Source: Diphasiastrum complanatum (taxonomy: Eukaryota > Streptophyta > Lycopodiopsida > Lycopodiales > Lycopodiaceae). Taken from it: a stretch of 64,000 nt of DNA. The position numbers and the translations under genes were made by a program. The stretch lies in NCBI GenBank assembly GCA_029204225.1, contig CM055102.1:36448585-36512584 (forward strand), read 5' to 3'. This document shows positions 32,642-43,391 of this stretch, piece by piece. Each line of letters opens with the position of its first letter. Within the stretch, counting starts at the first letter, position 1. The notes below the pieces were generated by a model. The model made no database searches and was not told the DNA's origin. It saw only the letters and a program-made list of their open reading frames with translations.

Positions 32642-33813
32642 TTGATCTTGAAGGCTAGGCCTTATCAGCTAATTGCCGGCCAGTTGTATCAAAGAGGACC
32701 AGATGGAATTCTTCGGTGGTGTATTCTTTCTCATGAGGCCACCCAGATCATTTCGCTTTCACATGAAGGCATGGGTGGAGGCCATTTTGCATCTGACATT
32801 ACAATTCGCAAGATCCTGCAATCAGGATGTTGGCGGCCAACGATTCATAAGGATACGGAGGAATACTTGAAAAAGTGCGATATGTGCCAAAGGACAAGGA
32901 GACCAACGAGATTGAATTATGACCTACTGCACCTGGTCTTAGGCCAAGCACCATTCAAAAAGTGGGGATTGGATTACATCGGTCCAATTCACCCTGCAGC
33001 AAGGAGTTCCCAGGCTTGATAATAATCGTAGCCACAGACTACCTCACCAAGTGGGTCGAAGCCAAGGCAGTAAGAGGAGCTGATGCTAGGACCACTGCCA
33101 AGTTCCTTTATGAAAATATCATTGTGCGCTTTGGATGCCCGGTGGAGCTAGTCAACGATCGCGGAAGCCATTTCATCAATGAGACCATCAAGGTCCTGTT
33201 GGAGGCATTCTTCGTGATCCACAAAACCAGTACGCCTTATTATCCTCGTGGTAATGGGCAGGCAGAATCATCCAATAAGATCCTGTGTAGCGTGCTCACG
33301 AAAACAGTTGAAGCTAGCAGATCAAATTGGGAACATAAGTTGTATGCTGCTCTGTGGGCATTCAAGACAACATATAAAGGAAGCACTGATCAAACACCCT
33401 TCCAATTGGTATATGGTCAGGATGTTGTAATGCCAGTAGAGTTTCTAGTTCCTTCATTAAGGATTGCTACCACGCAACGTCTTAATGAGTTCAAATCTGT
33501 ACAACTACGCCACGAAGCTCTACATAAACTCTGTGAAACATGCTTACTAGTTGTGCATGCACTGGCAGCTGAAAAGGAAAGACCCAAAGCATGGCATGAT
33601 CGCAAGTTACAAAAGAAGGATCTTCGCTCCGGAGATCTGGTCCTGATGTATAAAACCAAGGTGATCAAGGGAAAGTTAAAATTCACAAGCGAATGTCCTT
33701 ATCGGATCAAGGCAATTCTTAATCATGGAGCCGTGAATTTGGAAAAGCTAGATGGGACACCATTCGATACACCCATCAACGGTAGCCGATTGCACAAGTA
33801 CTGGCCACCATAG
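32642..33813 (+). pseudogene. Gypsy integrase with one frameshift
   Basis: Two overlapping frames (32642-33019 and 32962-33813) form one integrase. The first carries the HHCC zinc finger (SLSHEGMGGGHF ... CDMCQR). The second carries the catalytic core with D (TDYLTKWVEA), D (NDRGSHF) and E (GQAESSN), and a C-terminal DNA-binding region (GDLVLMYKT) ending at HKYWPP. No chromodomain follows. The frame changes at about 33000. Apart from that shift the domain looks complete. Without a chromodomain and with an Asp-type PBS, an Athila/Tat-like lineage is likely. Confidence 0.85.
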
Positions 33814-34620
33814 TGAGATAGATCCAGATTGGTGAGGGCACGTTACAAAAAGCTAATCTGCTAAACCATCACCACTAGATCTAGGAAGATCAAGCCAAAT
33901 CAAGCTAGATCCATCAAGATTCGGCCAGATCTGGCAAGATCGGGGAAATCTAGCAGAATCTGAGAAGGATTCAGATCCAAACGGGATAAAAAAAGGAAGT
34001 AGATCATCAGATTATGCCAATAAGTCCTCTAAATTTGCAGATCAGAGACCTCGATCTCAGTAATTATGGCAAATTAAAGGGCAAAATTCACCAAAGACTG
34101 ATGGATCTGTTACTAATTATCCATCAGATTTTGCAGAGAACTACCAACAGTCAGATTAAGCATGGATGAAGCTGATTACCAGTTTGCAAAAGTTAAAAAT
34201 CAGAAAATCTCGCGATCTTGTCAAAAAACACTCTAAAAGAGCACTTTTTTCATGATTTTTGGAGATCTCCTAGGAGATAGCTCTTGAAACTTGGACAGTC
34301 ACCAGATCTGACCCAGATGCATCTATGAAAAGCTCTGCGAGAGTTCTTGATGGAGTGATCATCATTTTTTAGTGTGTGCTAAATTTTCAGAACCCTCGCA
34401 AAGCATCAAGATCATCTTACCAACCCTCGCAAGGTGCCTAAATGGAATCAGAGTAGTGAAATTAGTCTGCCTACATGGTCTGATTTTGAAAATCCAATCA
34501 CAAGAGCAATGCGAGAGATCACTTCCTGCAAGAGTTGAACTCTCGCAGACAATCTGAACCCTCGTAGAACCTTCGCATAGTAGTCAAATCACCTTCTGAA
34601 CTCTCGCAGACTTCCCTGAG
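33814..34620 (+). other. Gypsy 3' non-coding region
   Basis: An A- and GATC-rich stretch after integrase (agatccatcaagat, gcaagatc) leads into copies of the CTCTCGCAGA motif at about 34391, 34424, 34538 and 34599. No polypurine tract or 3' LTR could be identified. Confidence 0.5.
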
Positions 34621-37186
34621 GTCTTGGAATTTTGTGAAGAAGGTTGCCAAAATTTGGGTGGAACTGAGCAAGGGAAAGTGGATTTTACCTAATATGCACT
34701 CTAAATTCCGCTATATAACCTGATTTGTTGCATAGTGTATGTCGAGCGCATGTTATTCTATTCAGAATACTAGCTTTTGTGCATGTCGCATTAGGAAACA
34801 TATGTAAGAATTGGGTCATAAGTTATTCTATAGATAGTGTAGGATGTTGTAAAATTAATTGTCTAATGACTAATATTAAATCGTGAGTCCAATATTGTTT
34901 GTTAAGTCTGGCTTTTTGAGAATAGTGGTTTAACTCAGGGAGTGCTGATGTGGGTGTCTTTCCAACATCCTTGAGTGAACCTAGTTCCATGACCTTACAA
35001 TCTAATACTAGAGGAGTTATTTCAAGAATAAAAAAGGTACACATGCTCTTTAATTGCTAGTGCCTTTTAACCATATAGTTGCCAACCAAAAACTGTTTGA
35101 AAGGAAGCTCTATTAAAAGCAACTGCATTATGATTGTGGCTCTCTGAAATTATAATTGGTTACATCTAAGATTCTAAATGCATGATACTTGACAAGAACA
35201 TGTTGAGATGAATGGTTATGTTGTTCTTTGTAATGAGGAAGTAGATACGAAAATGATGGGGATGCCATGATTGAGACAAGACTGAGAAACAAGCGTTCTG
35301 GGAAGCAACTTGCAATATCTCATTATTGACTTAGGGTTTGACGACAACCACGACTTGAAATTGTCTGAAGATACTTTTCAAGCAAAATAGTCTCAATTTG
35401 TAGTAGCAAGCACACCATCGAGCCTAAGAATATCTAGCTGGTTAGAATCCACAAAAGTCCAGTTGTGATATTGGACTAAAAAATGGTGCATGGAGAAGCG
35501 TATTTTTCTCTATCTTGATAATGTACTCCATGTAGTAAGCCTTCCAACGCTTTTGGTTTCAGGTCCGTAAAACGAGGGGTCGTGAACAACAATTCAAGGG
35601 ACAACAAACAGAGACTAGGTATAGAAAAACATAGCCTAATACTCAACAAAAGGCTGCAGAGTACAAGTATTGTATGATGAGTTGAAAATTGAAGTCAGTT
35701 CCAGAAAATTTTACCCGGTTGCTTGCAAATGGACCAATCAACAAAGTATAATACCCAATCTTAATGTGGAAGTTCTTATAAGTAATTCTCTGAACACCCT
35801 TTGTAATGCAACTAGGAGATAAAGGTGAGCTATGTACTGAGTTGATATTTGTAAAATGTACATCAGAGATCTGAAGATGGGAGAGCTAAAATATCCTGGT
35901 CCCTAGAATACGGCTTAAACTAGTTTTTAAGTTTTTCAGGAATGATGAATGCATATGCCTCTTGTTGCAAATATGTGGGGTATTGCCATATTAATCTCTT
36001 CCTAGATTAGACAGTTGAGCACTGATTTCCTAAACATACAACTTCACACTTGGTGTCTTCTCTTCATTGATGAAACCGAATTACAATTACACATCTGTTC
36101 GATGACGAAACTGAAATTACAATAACACTTTTGAATATTCCAATTTTTGATCTGATTTTATTCAGTTCATATATATTCCATTGTTTTGATAATTGTAATG
36201 CTTCTTGATTTCCAAGGGGAGGCTCGAACCTGGGACCAAAGAAACTTTGGATGCCAAGCTAACTGATAATTGTAATGAAAGGATAAGTATAATATAGATT
36301 GATAGAGCATACAAACTGGACTCATGTGACTCTAACTTTTTACATCCAAAGCTATAAGTGCATTGTTTTCACCTATGATCTGACTTAGGTGTATAGCCTT
36401 GGGAATATAGATTGTCTGATGTCATTGCAACCGCAAATTCAAGGCAGCTTGATCACACAACATAACTACAATGGAACTCCATTAGCTGTGGACATGCCAT
36501 ATAGAATATCTGAAACAATAATTTGTAGATCTACGGAGCCAAAGTAGGATTGAAACACAGAGAGTATGGTGTTAACGTGTATTTGGCCAGAGAAACTGGC
36601 AACGGTAAGCAACATGAATGTACGAAGCCTTCAACACTTAGTTGAAACATATACACTATCGTTCATAGAAAATTTTCAGTAATTTCTAATTTTCGGTCTG
36701 ATGGTTTGGGCGAAACCAGGGGAGTCGAATAATCTCCCGGACCAACTCGAAATAGTTTGTCCAATCGCGCGCGCCTCACCTCCTGCAAGAGCTACATAGA
36801 TCTACAGAGAACGAAAGTACTAAAAGCAAGTAATTGAAACAACAATATAAGTAACATTGATTAGTGCATATATAATATTGTAGATCTGCGTGGATAGCAA
36901 GTTAAACAATAGTCTGCGATTGGATCGCATCTTCAGAGCTGAAATACTCTACAAAAATAAATTAAACAGGACGAGAGTATTAATTTTATCGAATTGCACC
37001 GAACAATGGTGAATAACAATATGACAAGGCTTTGCTTCTACTGCAACCAACAATAGGCAAGTAGAAGAAAATCCTTTGACCTATTCTGAATTCATGTGGA
37101 AGTCAAATAAAGAAAGCAGCTGTCAAAGAGCCGTCATATTTCTGAATCCTGACTACGAAATCCCGAATAAAGGATTTAAATTTGAA
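34621..37186. other. No gene recognised
   Basis: AT-rich sequence without coding motifs. The only point of note is a tRNA-like B-box at 36221-36230 on the minus strand, listed separately. Confidence 0.45.
36205..36270 (-). other. tRNA-like B-box, possible SINE relic
   Basis: The minus strand reads GGTTCGAGCC at 36230-36221 between GGTCCCA and TCCCC, as in a tRNA T-arm or a tRNA-derived SINE promoter. Some 30 bases upstream, AGTTAGCTTGG is a weak A-box candidate. There is no complete cloverleaf and no second copy in the window. Confidence 0.25.
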
Positions 37187-37940
37187 CTACCAGCTGTTCA
37201 CTAATGGATTTGTCTTCCCTGAGTCTACCGATTGCGCCCTCAAGTGATGGGACATGAGGATTCTCGATAAAGCTGTAGGCAACATCTGCAAAATTATATG
37301 CAACATCAGATATGCAAAGCAAGGACCAAGAAATCGGTTTGTTAGATGATTTTGTACATCAACTGCGCATCAACATAGATTAAATATATCAGCTTCTAAA
37401 ATTCTAATTAGCTTGTAATAAAAGCAACTATGGTCGAACGTGGGGCCCAAAAGGGATCAGTGACATCAGTTTGCAGTTTGCAAGGGAAGACATTAAACAG
37501 TTCTAAACACGTACTGAAGAAAGACGGAATTCGTGAACTGGATGAGGAAGAGAAGCCAGTGGACTCAAGAATATGGCCAACGATTGCAGCCGCTGGAAAA
37601 CAACCTCCATCGCTCTTCCAGAGTGTTTGCAACCCTCGACTCTCATACTGAAAACATGTCAAACTTTTAATAAAAACAGCAAACCAGACATTAGAATCCC
37701 ATTGCAAATACTGAAAGGTACATCAAAAACTCACAGCTGGAAGACAGTTTGGAGGACCTGATTTGAATATAGTACACGTTCACACAATCTCCACCACAGA
37801 AAAAAAAATTGCATGCAGTGACAAGAGCCACCTTCACAATGGCATGGCGTGTCACGTGAAAATGGAATACGCAAACTGAAATGGAATATGCAAACCGCGT
37901 GACAATGGAATACGCAAACCGGAATTAACATTGAATCCAT
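37187..37940 (-). CDS. Candidate small spliced gene, unidentified
   Basis: On the minus strand, three segments join in one open frame: 37940-37735 (from an ATG), 37647-37515 and 37285-37187 (stop TAG), 145 codons. Donors are GTGAGT and GTACGT; acceptors are TTTTCAG and TTTGCAG; phases fit (2, then 0). The encoded second and third segments are Arg/Ser/Leu-rich (VVFQRLQSLAIFLSPL; SRILMSHHLRAQS), a composition also seen in organelle-targeted proteins. I do not recognise a family. An alternative frame through the last two segments is also open and phase-compatible, so coding status is unproven; it could be a non-coding transcript. The first segment overlaps a minisatellite and may not be exonic. 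Confidence 0.28.
37861..37919 (+). repeat. Three copies of a 16-bp unit
   Basis: AATGGAATACGCAAAC occurs at 37861 and 37904, with a one-base variant at 37880. Spacing is irregular. Confidence 0.85.
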
Positions 37941-38030
37941 GCGTCAACCTTTCTTTTTTTGTTCTGAACTGAGGTGTCACTCTCTCCATATTCATATTGA
38001 ATCAGCCCCAACTCCTGAAGCAAAACTATT

Positions 38031-39114
38031 TTAGTAACATAAAGTGAATAAAAATAAAAATAATAAAAAGCAATAGGTAGCTTGGTTGCCATTTGAAGCT
38101 GAGTCCCCCCTTGAAAAGAAGCTCGGACTCGGTCTGGATCCACTAAATACTCTTGTTGAGGTTGCGGGAGCAGCTGCTGCCAATGTGCTCTCATAATCAC
38201 AAACCATTTCAGCCGCTCGAATAGTTGAATTGAAATCATGGGGCATGTAGCTGTCTATTGCACGCCGGGTCCAAGATTGCATTCCAGACAATAGGTAATG
38301 GGTTTTGTCCGCCTCGGACATATCTTCAATAACCCATACACTCTGTCTGAATTTATTGAGGTACTCTCGTAATGACCCTTTCTGTTTGAGCGTCGATAAT
38401 TCTGTCCTCAATCTCATGTGTGAATCCTTCGGTAGGAACTCCTCTCGTAACGCGGCTTTGAATGCGTCCCATGTCTAGAAATGCATTCCTGCCATCCGGT
38501 ACCAGTTTGTAGTGTAGCCCTCAAAATATGCTAATGCCAAGTCCGTTCTTTCTTCCTCAGGAGTGTTCATCAGACGGAAGTAATGGTCCATGTGAAACAA
38601 CCAATCTTCCACAATTCGAATGTCATGCTCTCCTTTGAAAGTAGGTGGTGCTTTCACTATGGCAATCTTCCTTGGGCCTTCGCGCTCGTGGTTCTCTTGG
38701 TATCTGTGGAGGAGGCGCCACTGCATTCCCCCTAGTTGCTTCCAACTCTTCAAACCTGGCTTCGAGCTGTGTTAGCCCGTCTCTCATTTCTCTAGCAAGG
38801 TTAAATTGAGTAAGGTTCATGGTTCGCAAGGATGTTTGCCATTCTTTCCTTTCTGTTTCTCTGTCCTTCTTCACCTCGCTAAGCATAGTCGTCATTGCGC
38901 TTGATAAGTATTGCCGCATCTTCACTTCAAAGAGGTCTTGTTGCGCCTCTGGCAAGGGTTCGTTTCTTGGTGTAGGTTCAGAAGGGCCGCCCATTCTTTT
39001 TTGGAGAGGCGCCACTGTGGAGTGCATACGCTCTTTCTTTCTCGACTTGGACCTAGTGCCATCTCGATGCATGTGAGAGCTGTATTCTCTAGCCAGCTCT
39101 TCTCCATCCGTCAA
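38031..39114 (-). pseudogene. Gypsy gag, minus strand
   Basis: Frames at 39114-38623, 38753-38475 and 38417-38031 together form a retrotransposon gag. The N-terminal part is charged and helical (likely coiled coil: LTQFNLAREMRDGLTQLEARFEELEA). The capsid part has DWLFHMDHYFRL, TTNWYRM and FLPKDSHMRLRTELSTLKQKGSLREYLNKF. One frameshift and one TAG (at about 38477) interrupt it. The C-terminal Ser/Arg region ends without a zinc knuckle, and no pol follows. The leader and PBS to the right complete the 5' end of a gypsy element. Confidence 0.75.
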
Positions 39115-39960
39115 TGCTCGTAACTCTTTAAGGTGGTCCTCTATTATAGTCAGAGGTGTACCTCCAACAGATTATCGCCTCAATCTTTTTTATATTTGAA
39201 ACTCTCCCTTCTGTCGGCCGGGCCCCACAGCTCTCTTTTCTTCTTTATTAAATCAGCTTAAATGAAAATATTCCCTCCTCAAACTTAGCATGCCCACATC
39301 ACCTGAGAGCCAAGTAGGAACCAGGTCATTTGTGTCCAAGCAAGCACACAACAAACGGAACATACCAACCAAAGCAAACACAGAGGATCCCTCTCAAGCC
39401 ACAAACCCCCCTGAGACCGGACGTAGGACCTTTGCCTAGCCGCGCCCACACAAATCTATCACAGAATTAGCCCACGGGGAAACATCCATCCAACCATCCG
39501 TGCTTTCACCATTAAACAGCACATTGCCTCAGTCACGCCCCACCACTTTTTGGTCGATAGCCCTTATAGCTAAACGATCGGCAGCTATCCCGCACCGGCA
39601 GCTAACCACCCGTGCTTTACACCCGAATTCGAGCAGCATCTCTGTATCAATGGTTAACCCGTACAGTTCGAATATGTCGCCCCGCACCCCACAAGGTACA
39701 GACCGTGCTTTCACCTACCTAGGCAGCACTTTGCCTCATCCGTCCTACGTGCAGACAGTGCCAGGCCCGAACCGCGAGAACTGACCATGCTTACACCTCG
39801 AGGGCAGCACTTTGACTCATCAAGTCCCCCGTTCTGCCGACCACCCCGACCGTGGACGCACCCGTGCTTACACTGTGGGCAGCACCTTGCGCAACGGTTG
39901 TCCTGACAAATCCCAAAACGTGGCCATCACTGTGAGACTTGCGTAGCTGACCGGCTAGTC
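39115..39960 (-). mobile_element. Leader of the minus-strand gypsy element
   Basis: Non-coding sequence between gag and PBS. From about 39500 to 39975 it is the reverse complement of 59000-59480 with few changes, so two elements of one family lie in opposite orientation. Confidence 0.75.
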
Positions 39961-39973
39961 GGCTCTGATACCA
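39961..39973 (-). other. Primer-binding site (tRNA-Met type)
   Basis: The minus strand reads TGGTATCAGAGCC, two bases (TG) after an LTR end in GCGCAACA. The same two-base spacer is found at 58996. Confidence 0.8.
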
Positions 39974-39975
39974 CA

Positions 39976-40630
39976 TGTTGCGCCGGCGCCTCAAAGGGCG
40001 CTGGGACTTGAGCGGTTTCCCGCAACACGCGCTTAAGTCTAACATTCATCCATCATGCACTTACGTAAAAGCCAACTCAAAAACGTAACAAGCTTAACCA
40101 TTCAGACTTAAGAAAACTGGAATCCCAACCAACCCGAAAGCCAACTCAGAATCCATCCCCAAAAGGTAACCAAAGGCAAAGACAAGCCACACATGAAACC
40201 CAAGGCATAGTGGTCGCCAAAGTGACCAATTGGCATAGCGGCAAGCCCCATGTCGATGACAGGGACCTTTAGGTGCCAGCGACGCAAAAAGGTTGTAGTA
40301 AGGGTCCTTCCACTTGGACCAGTCCCGGAGGCGAAATCGAAATGGTAATCATCCCCAAGGATCAACTTTATTAGATTTGGAAGAGGTTACATCCATACAT
40401 AGACTGACCGGTCTCGGGGCCACCAACACGTGTTGGGCATTGTGCCTGGCTCGTGGTGGTAGAGGGAGCTGAGACCTGGCGACTGGATTCCTGGCGCTGG
40501 TTGAGCTGCCCAAGTTTCTGTCTGCCGGACTCCCCCTATAGTTCTGCTGTGATTCGGCGCACCCCCTCTAGTTTGAAACATAGTGCTTTCTGGTAAAGCA
40601 CGCTTTTTAGGACTTAGTTTTTATTTCTGG
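39976..40630 (-). mobile_element. 5' LTR of the minus-strand gypsy element, partial
   Basis: The LTR end (minus) is GGCGCAACA. Toward the right there is a segment repeated at 62805-63107 (tttattagatttggaagagg to the ttttaggacttag stretch). On the minus strand the former reads AATAAAG, a plausible polyadenylation signal. The left start of the LTR cannot be fixed; a dispersed module begins at about 40630. Confidence 0.5.
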
Positions 40631-41092
40631 CAGAATCAGTCTGGCTCTCGGACATGGGTCCCGGGAGCCGTCCCGGCGGCCGAATCAACTTAATTTCTCG
40701 ACTAGGCCATGACTCGAGCTCCAGAGCTAGCTCATGACTTGTGACTACTTGACTGGCTCACCACAGGTCGGAGGCTCAGTCCTTGACGTTCTAACTTGCT
40801 CTGGGACCTTAGAGAGTGTCACCCCTTTGAGTCTTACAAGGCACGCTGGGTGCACCCGAGTCAGCTTTACAACATCCTCCCCTCGTTTGAGAAAGCTGAT
40901 GTCCTCATCAGGGCCAAACTAGAACCTAAGACTCATGGCACGGGCTTAATTCACCGGCCAGACTTTAGTCACATATACAAGGGCATGGGCTTGGTTCACC
41001 GGCCTCAGGAAACCAACTGTAAAGAGAAGTAATGATATTGCGTTTTGCACCCAGCACAGGAAAAGTGTGGATCTAGTTCACTTACGTAAAGT
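40630..41092 (+). repeat. Dispersed repeat module, copy 1 of 3
   Basis: This 460-bp segment recurs at 57768-58222 nearly unchanged and in part at 63108-63310, always in the same orientation. It begins with agtctggctc and a ggtcccgggag palindrome. Confidence 0.8.
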
Positions 41093-41619
41093 GGGGGGGG
41101 GGCATGACTATTCGTGAGACCTAAGGACCTAAAATTTTAAAAACTTAGAGTTTATAATGAAGGCGGATCCCATGATTTTTTCATGAGACTTAGAACCCTT
41201 GAAATGAAATAAAACTTTAAGTTGGAAGAAGGGGCCTTGAAATTTGTTTTCTGTTTTTAGAAGGGTTGTGATGTTAAGAAAAATTGATTTTATTTTACGT
41301 GTCGGCCTCGAAAAATGTAAAAATTTTAATGAAATTTTTTTCCGCGTAGCATTTAAATTTTTGTTTCGAAAATACACACCAGGGTTTGTCCTTACCGAGA
41401 TGTTTAAGTACATACTGTTGAGAAATGTCATTCATGACATTGACACTTGTACCCAAGATTTTGTACTTAATTGTTTCAGTAAGACCACTTCGTGACGTTT
41501 TCGGAGAAACCGAAAACTTGAAAATTTTATTTCTAAGGTTTGACAATGTTATTTAAACATTTGAGCCTAAGAAATAACCTTTCTAACATTCTTTTTTTCT
41601 TGCCTTTGTAGAAATGGCT
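41093..41619. other. G10 tract and AT-rich stretch
   Basis: Ten G residues at 41093-41102 follow the module. After that, AT-rich sequence with no motif continues up to the gypsy gag; it could be its leader. Confidence 0.4.
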
Positions 41620-42500
41620 GATCAACCTCCAAGACCCTACTCCATCAGGTCCTAATCAAGCACCTATTCCTCCTTTTGACTCAGCCATTGTTCTGCGAGT
41701 ACTGGAATCCCTGCAACAACAGATTCAAGCTACTCGGGCTCATAACAAACAATAGGAGGCAAGAATGATGAATTTATTCTGGTTGCGACAAATTGTTCCG
41801 CCACCATTTGGAAGCTTCTGCAACGAAAAGAAAGATCGCACGCCGGAAATTATTAATGCTTGGCTCAATAGATGGTCTCAATACTTTAGAATGGATAATA
41901 CTCATGATCGTGACCATCTTGTATATTCAGCAATGTACCTTGAAGGAAAAACAGTCTCGTGGTGGATGATCTCAAAGTCAAACCCATCGGCCCCCAAGAA
42001 TTCGGACGAGTTTTGCATAGCCTTCAAAAGCGCCTTTTTGTCAGCTTTGGATGAATTTGAGTTTTATCACCGGTTCTGAAGTCTTTATATGGGTCAAAAG
42101 GGGCTTGGAATATGTTCAGGAATTTACTGAAACCTTATCTCCTATTGTCAACCTTTATCCTCCAAACATTCAAGTCCACAAGTTAATCTTGGGTTACCCA
42201 CAGATTATCAAGTGGAAATCCGCAAGTCTCAAGCAGCGGACGCCAGGAAGTCTGCAAAATTGTAGAATGAGGCACCTCGCATGCAGCGTGGCAACACATC
42301 TTCTGAAGGGCAAAAGAAGGTGTTCTATTCTAAAACGAAAGGGAAAAATAAGGCCGCACCACTAAATGGATGTCCGCCCAAGAAGAAGGCCAAGAAGTCC
42401 AAACGAACAATGTCCAAAGTCGAGTTTTCCACAAGGACTTTGCTTCATTTGTAAGGGCAAAGGGCACTTGTCAAAGAATATATTAACTTTGGAGCAAATC
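41620..42500 (+). pseudogene. Gypsy gag fragment, plus strand
   Basis: The frames at 41765-42079 and 42051-42365 read as gag capsid (INAWLNRWSQYFRM, YLEGKTVSWWM) and then a Lys-rich stretch with the knuckle CFICKGKGHLSKN, whose last Cys is lost. Stops and shifts interrupt it. It is the 5' coding part of a gypsy element whose RNase H and integrase lie at 48.67-49.37 kb, beyond the young copia insertion. Protease and RT are missing. Confidence 0.6.
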
Positions 42501-42738
42501 TAGGACTCTAGCCAGCTTTCTATGAGACTGACTCAAGAATAGTCAGACTAGAAAGTAACATGCAAGTAAAAATTCCAACATGCATGTATGGGATAGATAT
42601 ACCAATTTACAGGTGAAAATTTGACATGCAAGTTGAAAGCAATAACATGCAAGCTTCAATTAATGTGACAAGGTCAAGAATAGGCCGACAGTGAAAACAC
42701 ATACATCTGACTTTGATGTCGATCTTGAGACACAATTA
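42501..42738. other. Sequence between gypsy gag and copia insertion
   Basis: It contains four variants of acatgca(a/t)g but no coding motif. The copia LTR starts at 42739. Confidence 0.4.
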
Positions 42739-43391
42739 TGTGAAAAACTCAGATCCAAAAGATGCTAAAGTTTCATAAAGATCTTGGCCATGGAAGTTAT
42801 GCACATCTAGATTGAAAAAATGATAGAAATTGTGATGTTAAGCATACTAAACATCAACTAAACATCAAAATCTGATCATAAGCTTCCACAAACAGAAACT
42901 TGCTGTCCCTGTCCGTACTTCAGAGCCTACAACCTGCATTTCACACGTGTGAAGCCATAGCAACAAAGAAATCACAATTCTAGTGGATAGAATGCAAGAT
43001 ATGAACAAAAAAGTGAGAGAGAAGAAGATGGACCTTCAAAGAGCATAACATTCATTCAATAGAATGAAAATGAGATGTGTACATACTCGTGGAGATGGCT
43101 ATTTATAGCAGCCATAGTGCCTCTTGGCCACTTGTCTTATGATAGGCTAAAATTGGGGTCCAATAGGATTCACCCATATACCTAGAAATTTGGTCAAATA
43201 GGAATGCACCAAATTATGAGCCAATAGAAGAGCTCCACACTCGACCTCCTCTAATTAATGTGACCTCAAAAGTAGTGTACACATACTTTGGGCCTCTACA
43301 TACATGTATGAACCTATCTCTAACTTTTATTTGGCCATAGGCCTACAAAATCTCAAGTTAGGAAAATACTACTAGTTGACAATTTTTCACA
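42739..43391 (-). repeat. 3' LTR of the young copia, 653 bp
   Basis: Ends are TGTGAAAAA and TTTTTCACA, a perfect 9-bp inverted repeat. It includes CACACGTGTG at 42942-42951 and a TATA box at 43100-43107 (minus). Confidence 0.95.

Noticed and set aside
40796-41032. A 78-codon open frame conserved in length between 40796-41032 and 57929-58165
   Set aside because: It starts at TTG, the differences between copies mostly change amino acids, and it lies within a young repeat; conserved length follows from the recent copying.
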